Source of the DNA: Hymenobacter psoromatis
Lineage (GTDB): Bacteria > Bacteroidota > Bacteroidia > Cytophagales > Hymenobacteraceae
Direction of reading: 5' to 3'
Length of the DNA stretch: 64,000 nucleotides
Assembly (NCBI RefSeq): GCF_020012125.1
Contig: NZ_JAIFAG010000001.1
Span: 3,658,001 to 3,722,000, forward strand
Below the pieces are notes generated by a model. That model was not told the origin of the DNA and did not search any database. It saw only the letters and a list, made by a program, of their open reading frames with translations. Positions 1 through 8,898 of the stretch are shown piece by piece (position 1 is the stretch's first letter; every line of letters starts with the position of its first letter). The position numbers were made by a program, and so were the translations under genes.

Positions 1-71
1 ATTTCGTGCAAACAACCCGAACCAGTGCAACCATTTCCGGCCGCTCACGCACTTTGGCCGTTATGATTTTT

Positions 72-3065
72 ATGAAAAAGACTACTCTTCTCGCTGTCGG
101 GCTGCTGGCCGCCGCTTTTCTGGCCAGCCCATTAGATGGCTACGGCCAGGCGGGCGGGCGGCCAGCCACGGCGGCCACGGCCGGCCGCCTCAGCGGTACC
201 ATCACCGATGCGGCCACTGGCAAGCCAGTATCCTACGCCACGGTCAACGTTATTAATCCCGCCACCAACAGCCCCGTAAACGGCGGCGTGGCCGGCGACG
301 ATGGCAAGTTCGTGCTGCCCGGTATTCCGGCCGGCACCTACCGGGTCGAGGTCAGTTTTCTGGGCTATGCCAACCAGGTGCGGACGGTGACCATTCCGGC
401 CGCCGGCGGCAACGTGGCGCTGGGCAGCGTCGCGCTGGCCGCCACCGCCCAAAAGCTGGGTGAGGTGGTCGTGACGGGCGTAAAGCCACTCATTGAGGAG
501 CGCGTGGACCGCACCGTCTATAATGCCGACGTGGACAAAACCACGGCCGGCGGCGATGCCACCGACGTGCTCAAGCGCGTGCCACTGCTGAGCGTAGACC
601 TGGACGGCAACGTGACCTTGCGCGGCTCCTCCAATATTAAGGTACTGATTAATAATAAGCCCAGCACCATCGCGGCCAGCAGCGTAGCCGACGCGCTCAA
701 GCAGATTCCGGCCGAGCAGATTCAAACCGTAGAGGTGATTACTTCGCCCTCGGCCAAGTACGATGCCGAAGGGTCGGGCGGTATTATCAACATCATTACC
801 AAGCAGAATAACCTGCGCGGGGCTTCGCTGAACGTGAACAGCAGCGCCGGCACCCGCGCCAGCAACCTGGGCCTGAACGGCAGCATCAGCAACGGCAAGT
901 TTGGGGCTTCGCTGGGCGGCTTCGGACGGGCGCAGTACAACACGCCGGGCAGCTTCGAGAACGTGCAGACCAGCACCAACCTGCAAAACGGCCAGCGCAC
1001 CACTGTGCAGCAGAGCGCCGCTACCCGGCAAACCAACGCCTTCGGGCGCTACACGCTGGGGTTGAGCTACGATTTTGACAAACAAAACTCGCTGGCCGGC
1101 TCGCTGGCCTACGGCGTCCGCAACGGTAAGAACTATCAGGACCAGCTCATCAGCAACACGCTGGCGGGGGCCATGACGGGTATCTCGTCGGTGCGCGACG
1201 TGGTTTCCAACAGCAATTCGGGTACCGTGGACGCGAGCCTCAACTACACGCACCTCTACGATGTGAAGCAGCGCGAGCTGAGCGTCCTGACCTTGTTTAG
1301 TCGCAACAACCAGACCAGCGACTTCACTAACAACGTGTTTGCACCGAGCGACCGGTCGTACCAGGGCCAGCTGGGTAACAATAACCAGAGCCACAACCAG
1401 GAGATAACCGGCCAGCTAGACTACCAGACGCCCACCGTTAAGGACCAGCTGCTGGAAGTGGGCGTGAAGGACATTGTGCGGCGCGTAACCAGCGATTACA
1501 GCTACTTCTACGGCCCCGGCCTGGCCCCGCCTACCCCCCCGGCCCCCAACTCCTTCCTGTACAAGCAGAACGTGGCCGCCGCCTACGTGGCCTACACGAT
1601 GGGCCTGCCCAAGGGCTTTGCTCTGAAGCCGGGCGTGCGTGCCGAGTACACCACCATCAACGCCAACTTCAGCGACCCCAACGGGGTGCTTACGGCTACC
1701 GCCATTCCTAACTACCTGAAAGTGCTGCCGAGCGTGAACCTGTCGCGCAAATTTGATAATGGCAACGTGCTCAAGCTGGCGTACAACATTCGGATTCAGC
1801 GGCCTTCGCTACAATTTTTGAACCCGAACGTGCAGGCGTCCAACCCGTTGAACGCCTCGGCTGGTAACCCTACCCTACGGCCGGAAAACACCCAGAACTA
1901 CGAGCTGGGCTACAGCACCCAGATTAAGCAGAAGGTGAACGTGAACGTTTCGACCTTCGTGCGCAGTACTAATAATGCTATTCAAACCGTGCGGGTGCCG
2001 CTACCCGACTCGCTCAACCCAACCAGGGCGGTGGGCGCGTTGCTCTCGACGTTTCGCAACGCGGGCACCGAGCGGGCCTACGGCGGCAACCTGTTCGTGG
2101 GTGTCAACAACACCAAGGTGAGCGTGAACGGCAGCGTGGACGTATTTTATGACGTGCTGCGCAATAATGACCCCACGGCCATTTATAACTCCAGCAACCA
2201 AGGTTTCGTGGTGAACGGCCGGGTATTTGGGGCATATAATCTGACTAAGGAATGGGCTTTCCAGGCGTTTGCCTTCGTGCGCGGCCAGCAGGTGCAGTTG
2301 CAGGGCAACCAAACGGGTTTCGGCATCTACAGCCTGAGCTTGCAGCGCAACTTTGCTGAGAAGCGGGGTAGCATTGGCTTTGGGGCTGAGAATTTCTTCA
2401 CCAATAAAATCACCATTCACAACTCGGTCAGCACGCCCTACGTGGATGAGTACAATGGCATTCCCATCAACGCGCCGGTGCTGACGCAGAACAGCACAAA
2501 CGTTCTCAATCGTCTGAGCTTCAAGCTCAACTTCAGCTATCGCATTGGTAAGCTGAGCGTGGACCAGCGGCGCGGCACCAAAGGCGTGAGTAACGACGAC
2601 CTGAAGGAAGGTGGCGACACGGGCGGTGGCGGTGGCGGCGGCGACACGAGCGGCGGTGGCGGCCAGGGCGGCGGCGGTGCCCCGGCTGGTGGCGGTCGTC
2701 CCGCTGGCGCTCGCCCCGGCGGCTACCCCGGCGCAGGCCAGCGCCCGGCCGGAGCAGGCCGCCCGGCCAGCGCTACCGACTCTACGCGCCGTGTCATTCC
2801 GGCCGACTCGCTCCAGCAGCTGCGTAACCCGGCGGGCCCACCCGCCGGCGCTACGGGCCGCCCGGCCGCTGCTCCTGGCGTGGCCGCCCCGGCTACGCCC
2901 AGCGTAGGCGTGCCCCCTACCCCTACCGATAGCACCACGACCCGGCCAGCCGCCTCGCCGGCCGTGAAGCCTGCTTCTACGCCTTCGCCGCTGGGCGCGC
3001 CTTCGCCGGGCACTACGTCGCCGGGCGGTATCACGCCGGCCGGCAGCCCCGGCGGCCGGCCGTGA
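72..3065 (+). CDS. Outer-membrane beta-barrel protein, TonB-dependent receptor type, with carboxypeptidase-like N-terminal domain
   Basis: The start is placed at the ATG at 72, which opens a classic signal peptide (MKKTTLLAVG...). The upstream ATG at 63 and GTG at 6 only add residues in front of it. The order is signal peptide, then a carboxypeptidase-regulatory-like beta-sandwich (about residues 38-120), then a plug-like region (about 130-250) with the LRGSSNIKVLINNKPS and GSGGIINIITK motifs typical of this family, then a long barrel of the OMP_b-brl_3 kind. It probably sits in the outer membrane and takes up or binds an unknown ligand with TonB energy. The last ~150 residues (from about 845) are Gly-, Pro- and Ala-rich low complexity, which is odd because barrels normally end in an aromatic residue. 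No SusD partner is adjacent, so the substrate is unknown. Confidence 0.88.
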   Translation: MKKTTLLAVGLLAAAFLASPLDGYGQAGGRPATAATAGRLSGTITDAATGKPVSYATVNVINPATNSPVNGGVAGDDGKFVLPGIPAGTYRVEVSFLGYANQVRTVTIPAAGGNVALGSVALAATAQKLGEVVVTGVKPLIEERVDRTVYNADVDKTTAGGDATDVLKRVPLLSVDLDGNVTLRGSSNIKVLINNKPSTIAASSVADALKQIPAEQIQTVEVITSPSAKYDAEGSGGIINIITKQNNLRGASLNVNSSAGTRASNLGLNGSISNGKFGASLGGFGRAQYNTPGSFENVQTSTNLQNGQRTTVQQSAATRQTNAFGRYTLGLSYDFDKQNSLAGSLAYGVRNGKNYQDQLISNTLAGAMTGISSVRDVVSNSNSGTVDASLNYTHLYDVKQRELSVLTLFSRNNQTSDFTNNVFAPSDRSYQGQLGNNNQSHNQEITGQLDYQTPTVKDQLLEVGVKDIVRRVTSDYSYFYGPGLAPPTPPAPNSFLYKQNVAAAYVAYTMGLPKGFALKPGVRAEYTTINANFSDPNGVLTATAIPNYLKVLPSVNLSRKFDNGNVLKLAYNIRIQRPSLQFLNPNVQASNPLNASAGNPTLRPENTQNYELGYSTQIKQKVNVNVSTFVRSTNNAIQTVRVPLPDSLNPTRAVGALLSTFRNAGTERAYGGNLFVGVNNTKVSVNGSVDVFYDVLRNNDPTAIYNSSNQGFVVNGRVFGAYNLTKEWAFQAFAFVRGQQVQLQGNQTGFGIYSLSLQRNFAEKRGSIGFGAENFFTNKITIHNSVSTPYVDEYNGIPINAPVLTQNSTNVLNRLSFKLNFSYRIGKLSVDQRRGTKGVSNDDLKEGGDTGGGGGGGDTSGGGGQGGGGAPAGGGRPAGARPGGYPGAGQRPAGAGRPASATDSTRRVIPADSLQQLRNPAGPPAGATGRPAAAPGVAAPATPSVGVPPTPTDSTTTRPAASPAVKPASTPSPLGAPSPGTTSPGGITPAGSPGGRP

Positions 3066-3082
3066 GGTGAAGGAGTGAGTTA

Positions 3083-3142
3083 GTGAAATGGTGAGTTTGA
3101 CTTTCTGCTGGTGCCAGCAGAAAGTCAAACTCACCATTTCAC
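3083..3142. repeat. Perfect 29-bp inverted repeat with 2-nt loop
   Basis: Two 29-base arms (3083-3111 and 3114-3142) are exactly complementary with only TG between them. The palindrome lies just after the receptor stop codon and 23 bp before the next ATG. It could act as a terminator for the upstream gene, although it has no following T-run. Such a long perfect cruciform is more like a dispersed palindromic repeat than a simple terminator. Confidence 0.85.
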
Positions 3143-3165
3143 ATTTGGCGTAGTTTTGCCGGGCT

Positions 3166-4248
3166 ATGCCGCCTGCTTCTCCTACCCCTCCGCCCGCGCC
3201 CGATGTGGTGGCCGCTGAAAGCGACCTGCTGCGGCAGCTGCGGCCGTCGCGCATTGTGCTGCCGGCGCTGATTGGACTGAGTGTGGTGGGGTTTCTGTTT
3301 TGGCGCTCCTATAAGCCCGGCGACCTCGTTCCGCTGCTCGATGCCAAGTGGCAGTGGCTGGTCATCACCCTATTAGTGCTGTGGGCGCGCGACCTGGGCT
3401 ATATTTACCGCATTCGCTACATTGCCGAGCGAGCCCTAAGCTGGCGGCAGGCGTTTGGGGTGATTGTGGTGTGGGAGTTTGCTTCGTGCGTACTGCCCTC
3501 GGCGGCGGGCGGCACAGCGGCGGCCCCAGTCATTCTTACCCGCGAGGGCATTCCGCTGGGCAAGGCCATCGCCTACACCATCGTCACGGCTTTTCTGGAT
3601 AATCTCTACTATGTGCTGATGGTGCCGCTGGTGGTGTGGCTGGCCGGCGCGGGCCTCTATCCCCAAGGTTTGCAGTCGGCCTTCGTGCAGACGCTGCGGG
3701 CCATTTTCATCTTCAGCTACGTGGCCGTGTCGGCCTATTCGGCGCTGCTGCTGTATGCGTTGTTTATCAATCCGCGCTCGGTGCGGCGGCTGCTGGTGCG
3801 GCTGGCCTCCACGCGGCTGCTGCGGCGGTTTCGGCGGCTGGCCTACCGGCAAGGGCAGGAAATGGTGCTGGCCTCGGTGCACCTGCGCGATGCGGGCGCG
3901 GCCTACTGGTGGCGCGCCAGCCTGAGCACCGTGTTCGTGTGGACGGCCCGTTACGCCGTCATCGGCTGTCTCATCGCCGCCTTCACGCCCATGACGCCGG
4001 GCATGTTTCTGTTCATCTTCGCCCGCAACATCACCTACAAAGTAGTGCTGTTGCTGGCCATCACGCCGGGCGGCGCCGGCATCGCGGAGGGCGCGTTTCC
4101 CACGTTCTTCGGCCGCTTTATGGGTACGGCGACCATGACCAGCTTCCTGGTGCTACTCTACCGCATCGTAACCTACTACTTCTATCTGGCGCTGGGCGTG
4201 GCTTACTTGCCCAGCTGGGTTACCCGCACGTTTCGGGGGGGAAAGTGA
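3166..4248 (+). CDS. Flippase-like integral membrane protein (LPG synthase TM / UPF0104 family)
   Basis: This is a 360-residue protein with a short proline-rich cytoplasmic N-terminus and roughly eight hydrophobic segments. The motif TPGGAGIAEGAF near residue 305 matches the PGG-G-x-EG signature of the lysylphosphatidylglycerol synthase transmembrane region family (YbhN/AglD-like). There is no catalytic aminoacyl-transferase domain, so it resembles the lone flippase-like membrane proteins that are thought to move lipids or lipid-linked intermediates. That role is inferred from family only. A TAGTTTTG element at 3151-3158, resembling the Bacteroidota -7 box, lies 7 bp before the ATG, so the transcript may be nearly leaderless or the start may be further in. 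Confidence 0.8.
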   Translation: MPPASPTPPPAPDVVAAESDLLRQLRPSRIVLPALIGLSVVGFLFWRSYKPGDLVPLLDAKWQWLVITLLVLWARDLGYIYRIRYIAERALSWRQAFGVIVVWEFASCVLPSAAGGTAAAPVILTREGIPLGKAIAYTIVTAFLDNLYYVLMVPLVVWLAGAGLYPQGLQSAFVQTLRAIFIFSYVAVSAYSALLLYALFINPRSVRRLLVRLASTRLLRRFRRLAYRQGQEMVLASVHLRDAGAAYWWRASLSTVFVWTARYAVIGCLIAAFTPMTPGMFLFIFARNITYKVVLLLAITPGGAGIAEGAFPTFFGRFMGTATMTSFLVLLYRIVTYYFYLALGVAYLPSWVTRTFRGGK

Positions 4249-4313
4249 GTTGGCACATGCTACGAAGCATATTATGAGTTACTGAGCACTTCGCTCAGAA
4301 GCTTTTAAAGGTG

Positions 4314-4379
4314 AGCAGGAAGGGACTGAGCAGTAGCGCGAACTTTCTGGTTCGCGCTACTGCTCAGTCCCTTCCTGCT
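4314..4379. terminator. Perfect 30-bp hairpin between convergent genes
   Basis: Arms 4314-4343 and 4350-4379 are perfect complements with a 6-nt TTTCTG loop. The right arm reaches the last base of the stop codon of the minus-strand gene ending at 4379. The position between two convergent genes suggests a bidirectional transcription end, though there is no clear T-run on either side. Confidence 0.75.
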
Positions 4380-6994
4380 TACGGTCGCCCAGCTGGCGTA
4401 GCCAGCGTGCCGCCGGGCCGCTTGTAGCTCGCCCAGAATTCAGGCCGGTAGGGTACTTCGGGTTGCTGGGCCAGGGGCTCGCCCTTTTTGGGCGGGGCCG
4501 GCGCGGGGCCGGCTGTGGGTAGCGGCCGGAAGAAATATTCGGTCAGGCTTTGGTAATAAAACGGGCTTTTGCCTAGTGCGCGGCCCGTGCTCAGGGTCTG
4601 GCCCATGCTGCGGTGGGCGTAGTAACGGCCGTTCTCACCCTTCTCATACTCTACCACGTGCGTAGTGCGGTCGAGGGTAAATACTTGGGCGTAGGACTTG
4701 GAAAGCAGATTATTACGGCCATAATTTTTACGCGCCGTGGTGTTGAAAGTGGCCGTATCCACCTGCCATAAGGCCTCGTAGCGCAGCACGGCGAAGTCGC
4801 GGGCCCGCACCAGCAACTGGCCTTGATAGTCGCCCATCAGGTAGGTGCCAGTGCTGCGGTGGTTGGCACGCCGGGTTGCGAAGCTAAGCGCGTACAGTGT
4901 ATCGGACCCCTGTACCCGCACGCTATCGAGTTTGAGCGCAAACTTGCGCTGGTTGCGGCTCTCGAACAGCGGCGAAATTCGTAGGGGGTCAGCAGCCGCC
5001 ACTGGGGCTCCCTGGGCATCTCCCAGCCCCGGACTCAACCTTGGTTGTGAGCGGTTCGACGGTAGTAGCACGTGCTGCTGCTGCACCTCATAGCTCACGT
5101 TGGGCTCGTGGCCCAGCGCGCCGCGCGTAAAGTGCCGGTAGCCGGTCGGCACCCGCAGCCGGCCCACGGTCTCGGCCTCGTAGCGCAACGTATCATAATT
5201 GCTTAGGCGTTGGTAGGCATACACCTCCGTGGCGTAGTCCTGCTGCTCATAGTTGACGGGTATTTGCTTGATAACGCGCTTCAAAATCGCCTCCGGGCTG
5301 GGCGGTACGGCGGCGGTCACCCGCACCTCGGCCAGGGTGTAGGCGGCCGGATGCAGCCGCACGGTCAGCTCCTCGGTGCCGCGCGGCGACTGCACCCTGG
5401 CCGGCGCGTAGCCCAGGCTGCGCACCAGCAGGGGGGTAGGGCCCGGCAGCGGCAGCGTAAACCGGCCCTGCGCATCGGCCACGGTGCCCCTGCCCTGCCC
5501 CACCAGCTCCACCGAGGCGTAAGGCACCGGCTGGCGGCGCGCATCCAGCACCACGCCGCGCACCGGGCGCACCCCCGATACGTCGGCCGCCGCCACCGGG
5601 CGGCGTAGCGTAGTCCCGCCCCGGCCGGGCGCGGGGTTGAGCGAGCCGGGCGGTGTAGCCGATAGCGCGGCGGCTACGGCCGCGCTATCGGCCGGCGCGG
5701 AGGGGGTAGGGCCGGCGGTAGTGTCGGGCAGCAGCCGGTGCGGCGGCTCCACGGTTTTTAGGAACAGAAAGCCGTCCACGACTTCACTCCAGGGGCCGGC
5801 CAGCGGCTGGTAGTCCAAGGCATACGTTGTGAGCTGCCGGCCGGGCGCGTCATGCTTCAGGCTTACAAAAGCGTAGGGCGCGTTGAGATTTAATAAGCTG
5901 GCTTCCAGGGTACCGGGGGCGGGCATGGGCACAGCCTCGCCCGCGGTGCCGGGCAGGCCGTGGGCCCCGCCGCCCGCCAACGTGCCCAGGATGTAGGTCT
6001 GGCCAGGGGGTAGGGCGGCCCGCACCAGCTGGCCCATCGGGTGGTAGGCGCGCAGTTCCTCGTTGCCCAGTAGCTCGACATGGTTGGCAAAATGCGGCAG
6101 CGCGCCCCAGCAAATAACTTTTTCGGCAGGATGCTGGCGCAGGTACCACAGCAGGTTATCGGCCATTTGGGCATCGCGGGGGTTGCTGTCGGCGGCCACG
6201 AAGGTGGCGGCGGTTTTGGCACCGGGGTCGTGGGTAGCGTAGTCGCGGGCCAGCGCGCCCAGGCTTCGTAGGCACTGCTGCCAGAACGCGGCTTCGGCGC
6301 GGCGGGCGGGGCTGGCGGCGGCAGCGGCCCGGCCCAGCAGCGGCCCGGCCTTGGCCAGCTCGCTCTCGAAGGCGACCAGCGGCTGGCTGGGCGGAAAGGC
6401 GTAGTGCTCCGCCATGTAGCCCACAGCATCGTCGAGCAATTCGAAGTTCACGGCCTTATCGCTGGCCTTGCCCTCGTTCAGAAAATCTTCTAGGTCATCC
6501 ACCAAGTCATCGCTGTAATCGCCGCTCAGCTGCGAGTCGAAACCCATGATGCGCAAGCCATCGGGCCCCACCAGCGGCACCACGGCCTGAAACTCCTGAG
6601 TGCCCATCCAGATGGGGAAAATACTGCTTTTGAGATTTTTAACGACTGATTTGCCGCCCGCTATCTCACGTTGCGCTTTGTTTAGCTCAAAAAAGCCGCT
6701 CTCCAGCGCCAAGGTCGTGAAGCCTAGGCGCTGCTGCAAATAAGCCACCAGGCGCGCCTTGGCGGCTAGTACGTTGCCTTCGCCGTGGGTAGGCTCGCCT
6801 AAAAACACTACCCGCGCCCCGCCGATTTCAGCCCGCAAAAACTCCAGCTCCGCAAACGAGGTATCGGCCGGGCTCACGCTACGCAGGGCGCGGGCCGGTA
6901 CCGGCAGCGCGGCGGGCGCGGCCTGCTGCGCCCGCCCAGGCAAAGCCAGCCCTACCCCCAGTATTCCCGTCAGTAACCAGCGAAGTTGCTTCAT
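4379..6994 (-). CDS. Erythromycin-esterase-like domain fused to carboxypeptidase-like domain and a long C-terminal region
   Basis: The start is placed at 6994 (MKQLRW...), which opens a signal peptide ending near AQQA; the ATG at 7063 would add 23 non-signal residues. Residues about 30-420 carry GEPTHGEG near residue 66 and ALESGF near 96, the Glu/His-rich signature of the erythromycin esterase (EreA-like) superfamily, with a later WGALPHFANH that could supply the second catalytic His. Residues about 472-550 form a carboxypeptidase-regulatory-like beta-sandwich. The rest (about 570-840) resembles the unknown region that follows such domains in DUF5686-like proteins. It is probably exported to the periplasm or outer membrane. 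Macrolide hydrolysis is not implied: most members of this superfamily have unknown substrates. The three-part fusion is unusual. Confidence 0.75.
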   Translation of the reverse strand: MKQLRWLLTGILGVGLALPGRAQQAAPAALPVPARALRSVSPADTSFAELEFLRAEIGGARVVFLGEPTHGEGNVLAAKARLVAYLQQRLGFTTLALESGFFELNKAQREIAGGKSVVKNLKSSIFPIWMGTQEFQAVVPLVGPDGLRIMGFDSQLSGDYSDDLVDDLEDFLNEGKASDKAVNFELLDDAVGYMAEHYAFPPSQPLVAFESELAKAGPLLGRAAAAASPARRAEAAFWQQCLRSLGALARDYATHDPGAKTAATFVAADSNPRDAQMADNLLWYLRQHPAEKVICWGALPHFANHVELLGNEELRAYHPMGQLVRAALPPGQTYILGTLAGGGAHGLPGTAGEAVPMPAPGTLEASLLNLNAPYAFVSLKHDAPGRQLTTYALDYQPLAGPWSEVVDGFLFLKTVEPPHRLLPDTTAGPTPSAPADSAAVAAALSATPPGSLNPAPGRGGTTLRRPVAAADVSGVRPVRGVVLDARRQPVPYASVELVGQGRGTVADAQGRFTLPLPGPTPLLVRSLGYAPARVQSPRGTEELTVRLHPAAYTLAEVRVTAAVPPSPEAILKRVIKQIPVNYEQQDYATEVYAYQRLSNYDTLRYEAETVGRLRVPTGYRHFTRGALGHEPNVSYEVQQQHVLLPSNRSQPRLSPGLGDAQGAPVAAADPLRISPLFESRNQRKFALKLDSVRVQGSDTLYALSFATRRANHRSTGTYLMGDYQGQLLVRARDFAVLRYEALWQVDTATFNTTARKNYGRNNLLSKSYAQVFTLDRTTHVVEYEKGENGRYYAHRSMGQTLSTGRALGKSPFYYQSLTEYFFRPLPTAGPAPAPPKKGEPLAQQPEVPYRPEFWASYKRPGGTLATPAGRP

Positions 6995-7086
6995 TTTTTG
7001 GTCATTAAATAGCAATCTGATAACCTTTCGGCTATCCCAACGCAAAGAAGCGATATTTGGCATGGCCGGGGCTACCTATGCACATC

Positions 7087-7118
7087 AAAAAGCCCCGCAC
7101 CAACTTGGCACGGGGCTT
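7087..7118 (-). terminator. Rho-independent terminator of the lipoprotein gene
   Basis: Read on the minus strand, AGCCCCG pairs with CGGGGCT around a short internal mismatch and loop, followed by a T-run (the AAAA at 7087-7090 on the plus strand). It lies about 30 bp after the stop codon of the gene ending at 7151. Confidence 0.7.
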
Positions 7119-7150
7119 CGGAATAGGCATAAGGCCTTGAAAACCAAGTA

Positions 7151-7567
7151 TTATTTTGCCTTTAGCATTAATTTGGCTCCGCTCGTGCCCACCAGCGTTA
7201 GCTTGCTATCCGTGAGGGTTTCCACGTTGAAGGTGCTGCTGGTGGCGCTGCCGTCGGGGGTCATAGTAACGGTTTTGGCGGCTTGGTCAAATACGTACTT
7301 GCCACTCTGCGAGCCAGCGTAGGTGCCGTTGGAGGCAAAGCTGATTTCCATGTTCTGGTCGGCGTCGCTCTGCTTCACTTTGTCGCCGGCGGCATCAGTT
7401 TGCTTATCCGTCACCCAGGCCTTGCTGCTGCTGCCGTAAAGCATGTTAACGCCTTCAACCTTACCCTTATCGCTGCCGCAAGACGACACGAGGAGTAGCA
7501 GCGCTACCGCGCTTAGTAGCGAGGCAAAGTAAGACCGGAAAGACACGTGAGAAAGAGAAAGATTCAT
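7151..7567 (-). CDS. Small lipoprotein, unknown function (lipocalin-like size)
   Basis: This is a 138-residue protein with a hydrophobic leader and lipobox LVSSC, with the lipidated Cys at about residue 30. The mature ~108 residues are polar and alternate short beta-prone stretches (ISFASNGTYAGSQSGKYVF, then KTVTMTPDG and KLTLVGTSG). This pattern is seen in small Bacteroidota lipocalin-like lipoproteins that sense or bind small ligands at the membrane. I do not recognise a specific function. It is transcribed alone and ends at the terminator near 7100. Confidence 0.75.
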   Translation of the reverse strand: MNLSLSHVSFRSYFASLLSAVALLLLVSSCGSDKGKVEGVNMLYGSSSKAWVTDKQTDAAGDKVKQSDADQNMEISFASNGTYAGSQSGKYVFDQAAKTVTMTPDGSATSSTFNVETLTDSKLTLVGTSGAKLMLKAK

Positions 7568-7740
7568 GGTGAAAGTAGGGAAAGGTGAGGAGAAAATTCA
7601 GGGCTTGGTCAGGCACTGCTTACGCGCCGCTATTTTTTTAGTTATGCCTGACAACCCCGGCCCTGTAGCTGCGTAAGAAGCTCAGGGCCACCGGGCAGCA
7701 CCGGGGTGGCTTTCTTTCACACTTTAACCTGTTTTTTCAC

Positions 7741-8025
7741 ATGGGCTTGCTCGATTTTCTCAATAACGAGGGTGATAAAAAGCCCGTCGAACCAACCACG
7801 ACGGGTACCGGCACCGATTTTTTCGGTAATAATGCTAAGCCCGCCGATGCGGCAGCCAGCACCACTTACACAGTCGTAAGCGGGGACTCGCTCTCCAAAA
7901 TTGCCAAAAACCACTACGGCGACGCAGCCAACTGGCACCAGATATACGAGGCCAATAAGGCCATCATCGGCTCCAACCCCGACCACATCGAAGTGGGCCA
8001 GGAGTTGACCCTACCTAGTATCTAG
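7741..8025 (+). CDS. LysM-domain protein (YgaU-like, no BON domain)
   Basis: This is a 94-residue protein without a signal peptide. Residues about 42-92 form one LysM domain: YTVVSGDSLSKIAKNHYGD, then IYEANKAIIG, then HIEVGQELTLP. LysM binds glycan chains such as peptidoglycan. The spacing around NWHQIYEANK is that of the C-terminal LysM of E. coli YgaU/LysM-BON proteins, but the N-terminal BON domain is absent and is replaced by a ~40-residue low-complexity linker. The start MGLLDFLNN also matches YgaU-type N-termini. Confidence 0.85.
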   Translation: MGLLDFLNNEGDKKPVEPTTTGTGTDFFGNNAKPADAAASTTYTVVSGDSLSKIAKNHYGDAANWHQIYEANKAIIGSNPDHIEVGQELTLPSI

Positions 8026-8050
8026 GTACTTTTTGCAGAAAAAAGGTGAG

Positions 8051-8082
8051 AAAAGCCACTCCAGCGTTGGGGTGGCCTTTTT
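8051..8082 (+). terminator. Rho-independent terminator after the LysM gene
   Basis: GCCACTCC pairs with GGGGTGGC (one G-T pair) around a 6-nt loop and is followed by CTTTTTC. It lies 26 bp after the stop codon of the LysM gene. Confidence 0.75.
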
Positions 8083-8142
8083 CTTAGTAGGTAGTAGCCC
8101 TTCGCGCTGCTGCCTTGCCTCTCACAAAACCTATCGAATCTC

Positions 8143-8898
8143 GTGCAATCCGCGCTCGACAAGGCCTTGGCCGACCACCGCATCCTGGATGACTTTTACG
8201 GCCGGGTGCCGCCCGCGCCGCGCCGCCCGCCCATGCGCGAGCTGATTTCGACGCTACTCTCGCACCGCACTACCCACGCCGATGAGGAGCTGGCCTACGA
8301 CCGGATGCTGGAAGCCTTTGGCGACTGGGAGGGCGTGCTGCGCGCGCCGCTGGAGGAATTGATTCACGCCATCCGCACCACGCGCTGGCCGGCCACGCAG
8401 GCCCCGCGCATCCAGGATATTCTGGGCCGCATCAAGGCCGAGACGGGGGGTAGCTTTTCGCTCGATTTCCTGGCCGACTGGCCCACTGAGCGCGCCATGC
8501 AGTGGCTCACCGACATGCCCGGCATTGGCCTGAAGACGGCCTCGCTAGTGCTGCTCTTCAACTTTCGCAAGCCCGTGCTACCCGTCGATGCCCACGTGCA
8601 CCGCGTGATGCAGCGCCTGGGCGTGCTCGGCCCCAAGGTATCGGTAGAGAAGGCCCACCTGATGCTACTCGACCTGCTTAAGCCCGTGCTGGACCCCGAG
8701 GAACTGTTCAATTTTCACAAGCATAACTACTGGCACGGCCAGCAAATCTGCTTTTTTCAGAAGCCTAACTGCCCGCGCTGCCCGCTCAAAAGCTTCTGTG
8801 CTTATTACGAGGAACACTACGGTGCGCCTACCCCCGCCGCGCTGGCCGATACGCCCGCCCACTGGGACAGCGCTGCCTGGGGCAAGCTGCCGCATTAA
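8143..8898 (+). CDS. Endonuclease III-like DNA glycosylase (HhH-GPD, iron-sulfur)
   Basis: This is a 251-residue protein starting at GTG 8143. It has the helix-hairpin-helix MPGIGLKTA, whose Lys is the position of the Schiff-base lysine of Nth, and VDAHVHRV, whose Asp matches the catalytic aspartate. At the C-terminus Cys-x6-Cys-x2-Cys-x5-Cys (ICFFQKPNC-PRC-PLKSFC) is the [4Fe-4S] ligand set of endonuclease III. It should remove oxidised pyrimidines or related lesions in base-excision repair. It differs from canonical Nth in its N-terminal region, so it may be a paralogue rather than the main Nth. The stop codon lies inside the palindrome that fills the gap to the radical SAM gene. Confidence 0.88.
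   Translation: MQSALDKALADHRILDDFYGRVPPAPRRPPMRELISTLLSHRTTHADEELAYDRMLEAFGDWEGVLRAPLEELIHAIRTTRWPATQAPRIQDILGRIKAETGGSFSLDFLADWPTERAMQWLTDMPGIGLKTASLVLLFNFRKPVLPVDAHVHRVMQRLGVLGPKVSVEKAHLMLLDLLKPVLDPEELFNFHKHNYWHGQQICFFQKPNCPRCPLKSFCAYYEEHYGAPTPAALADTPAHWDSAAWGKLPH

Noticed and set aside
132..1394. 420-codon minus-strand open frame
   Set aside because: Shadow of the receptor gene in another frame, with biased composition and no signal or domain.
2001..3254. Long minus-strand open frame (417 codons) opposite the receptor gene
   Set aside because: It lies antisense to a well-supported gene, is rich in Arg, Ala and Gly as expected for a shadow of GC-rich coding DNA, and has no recognisable domain.
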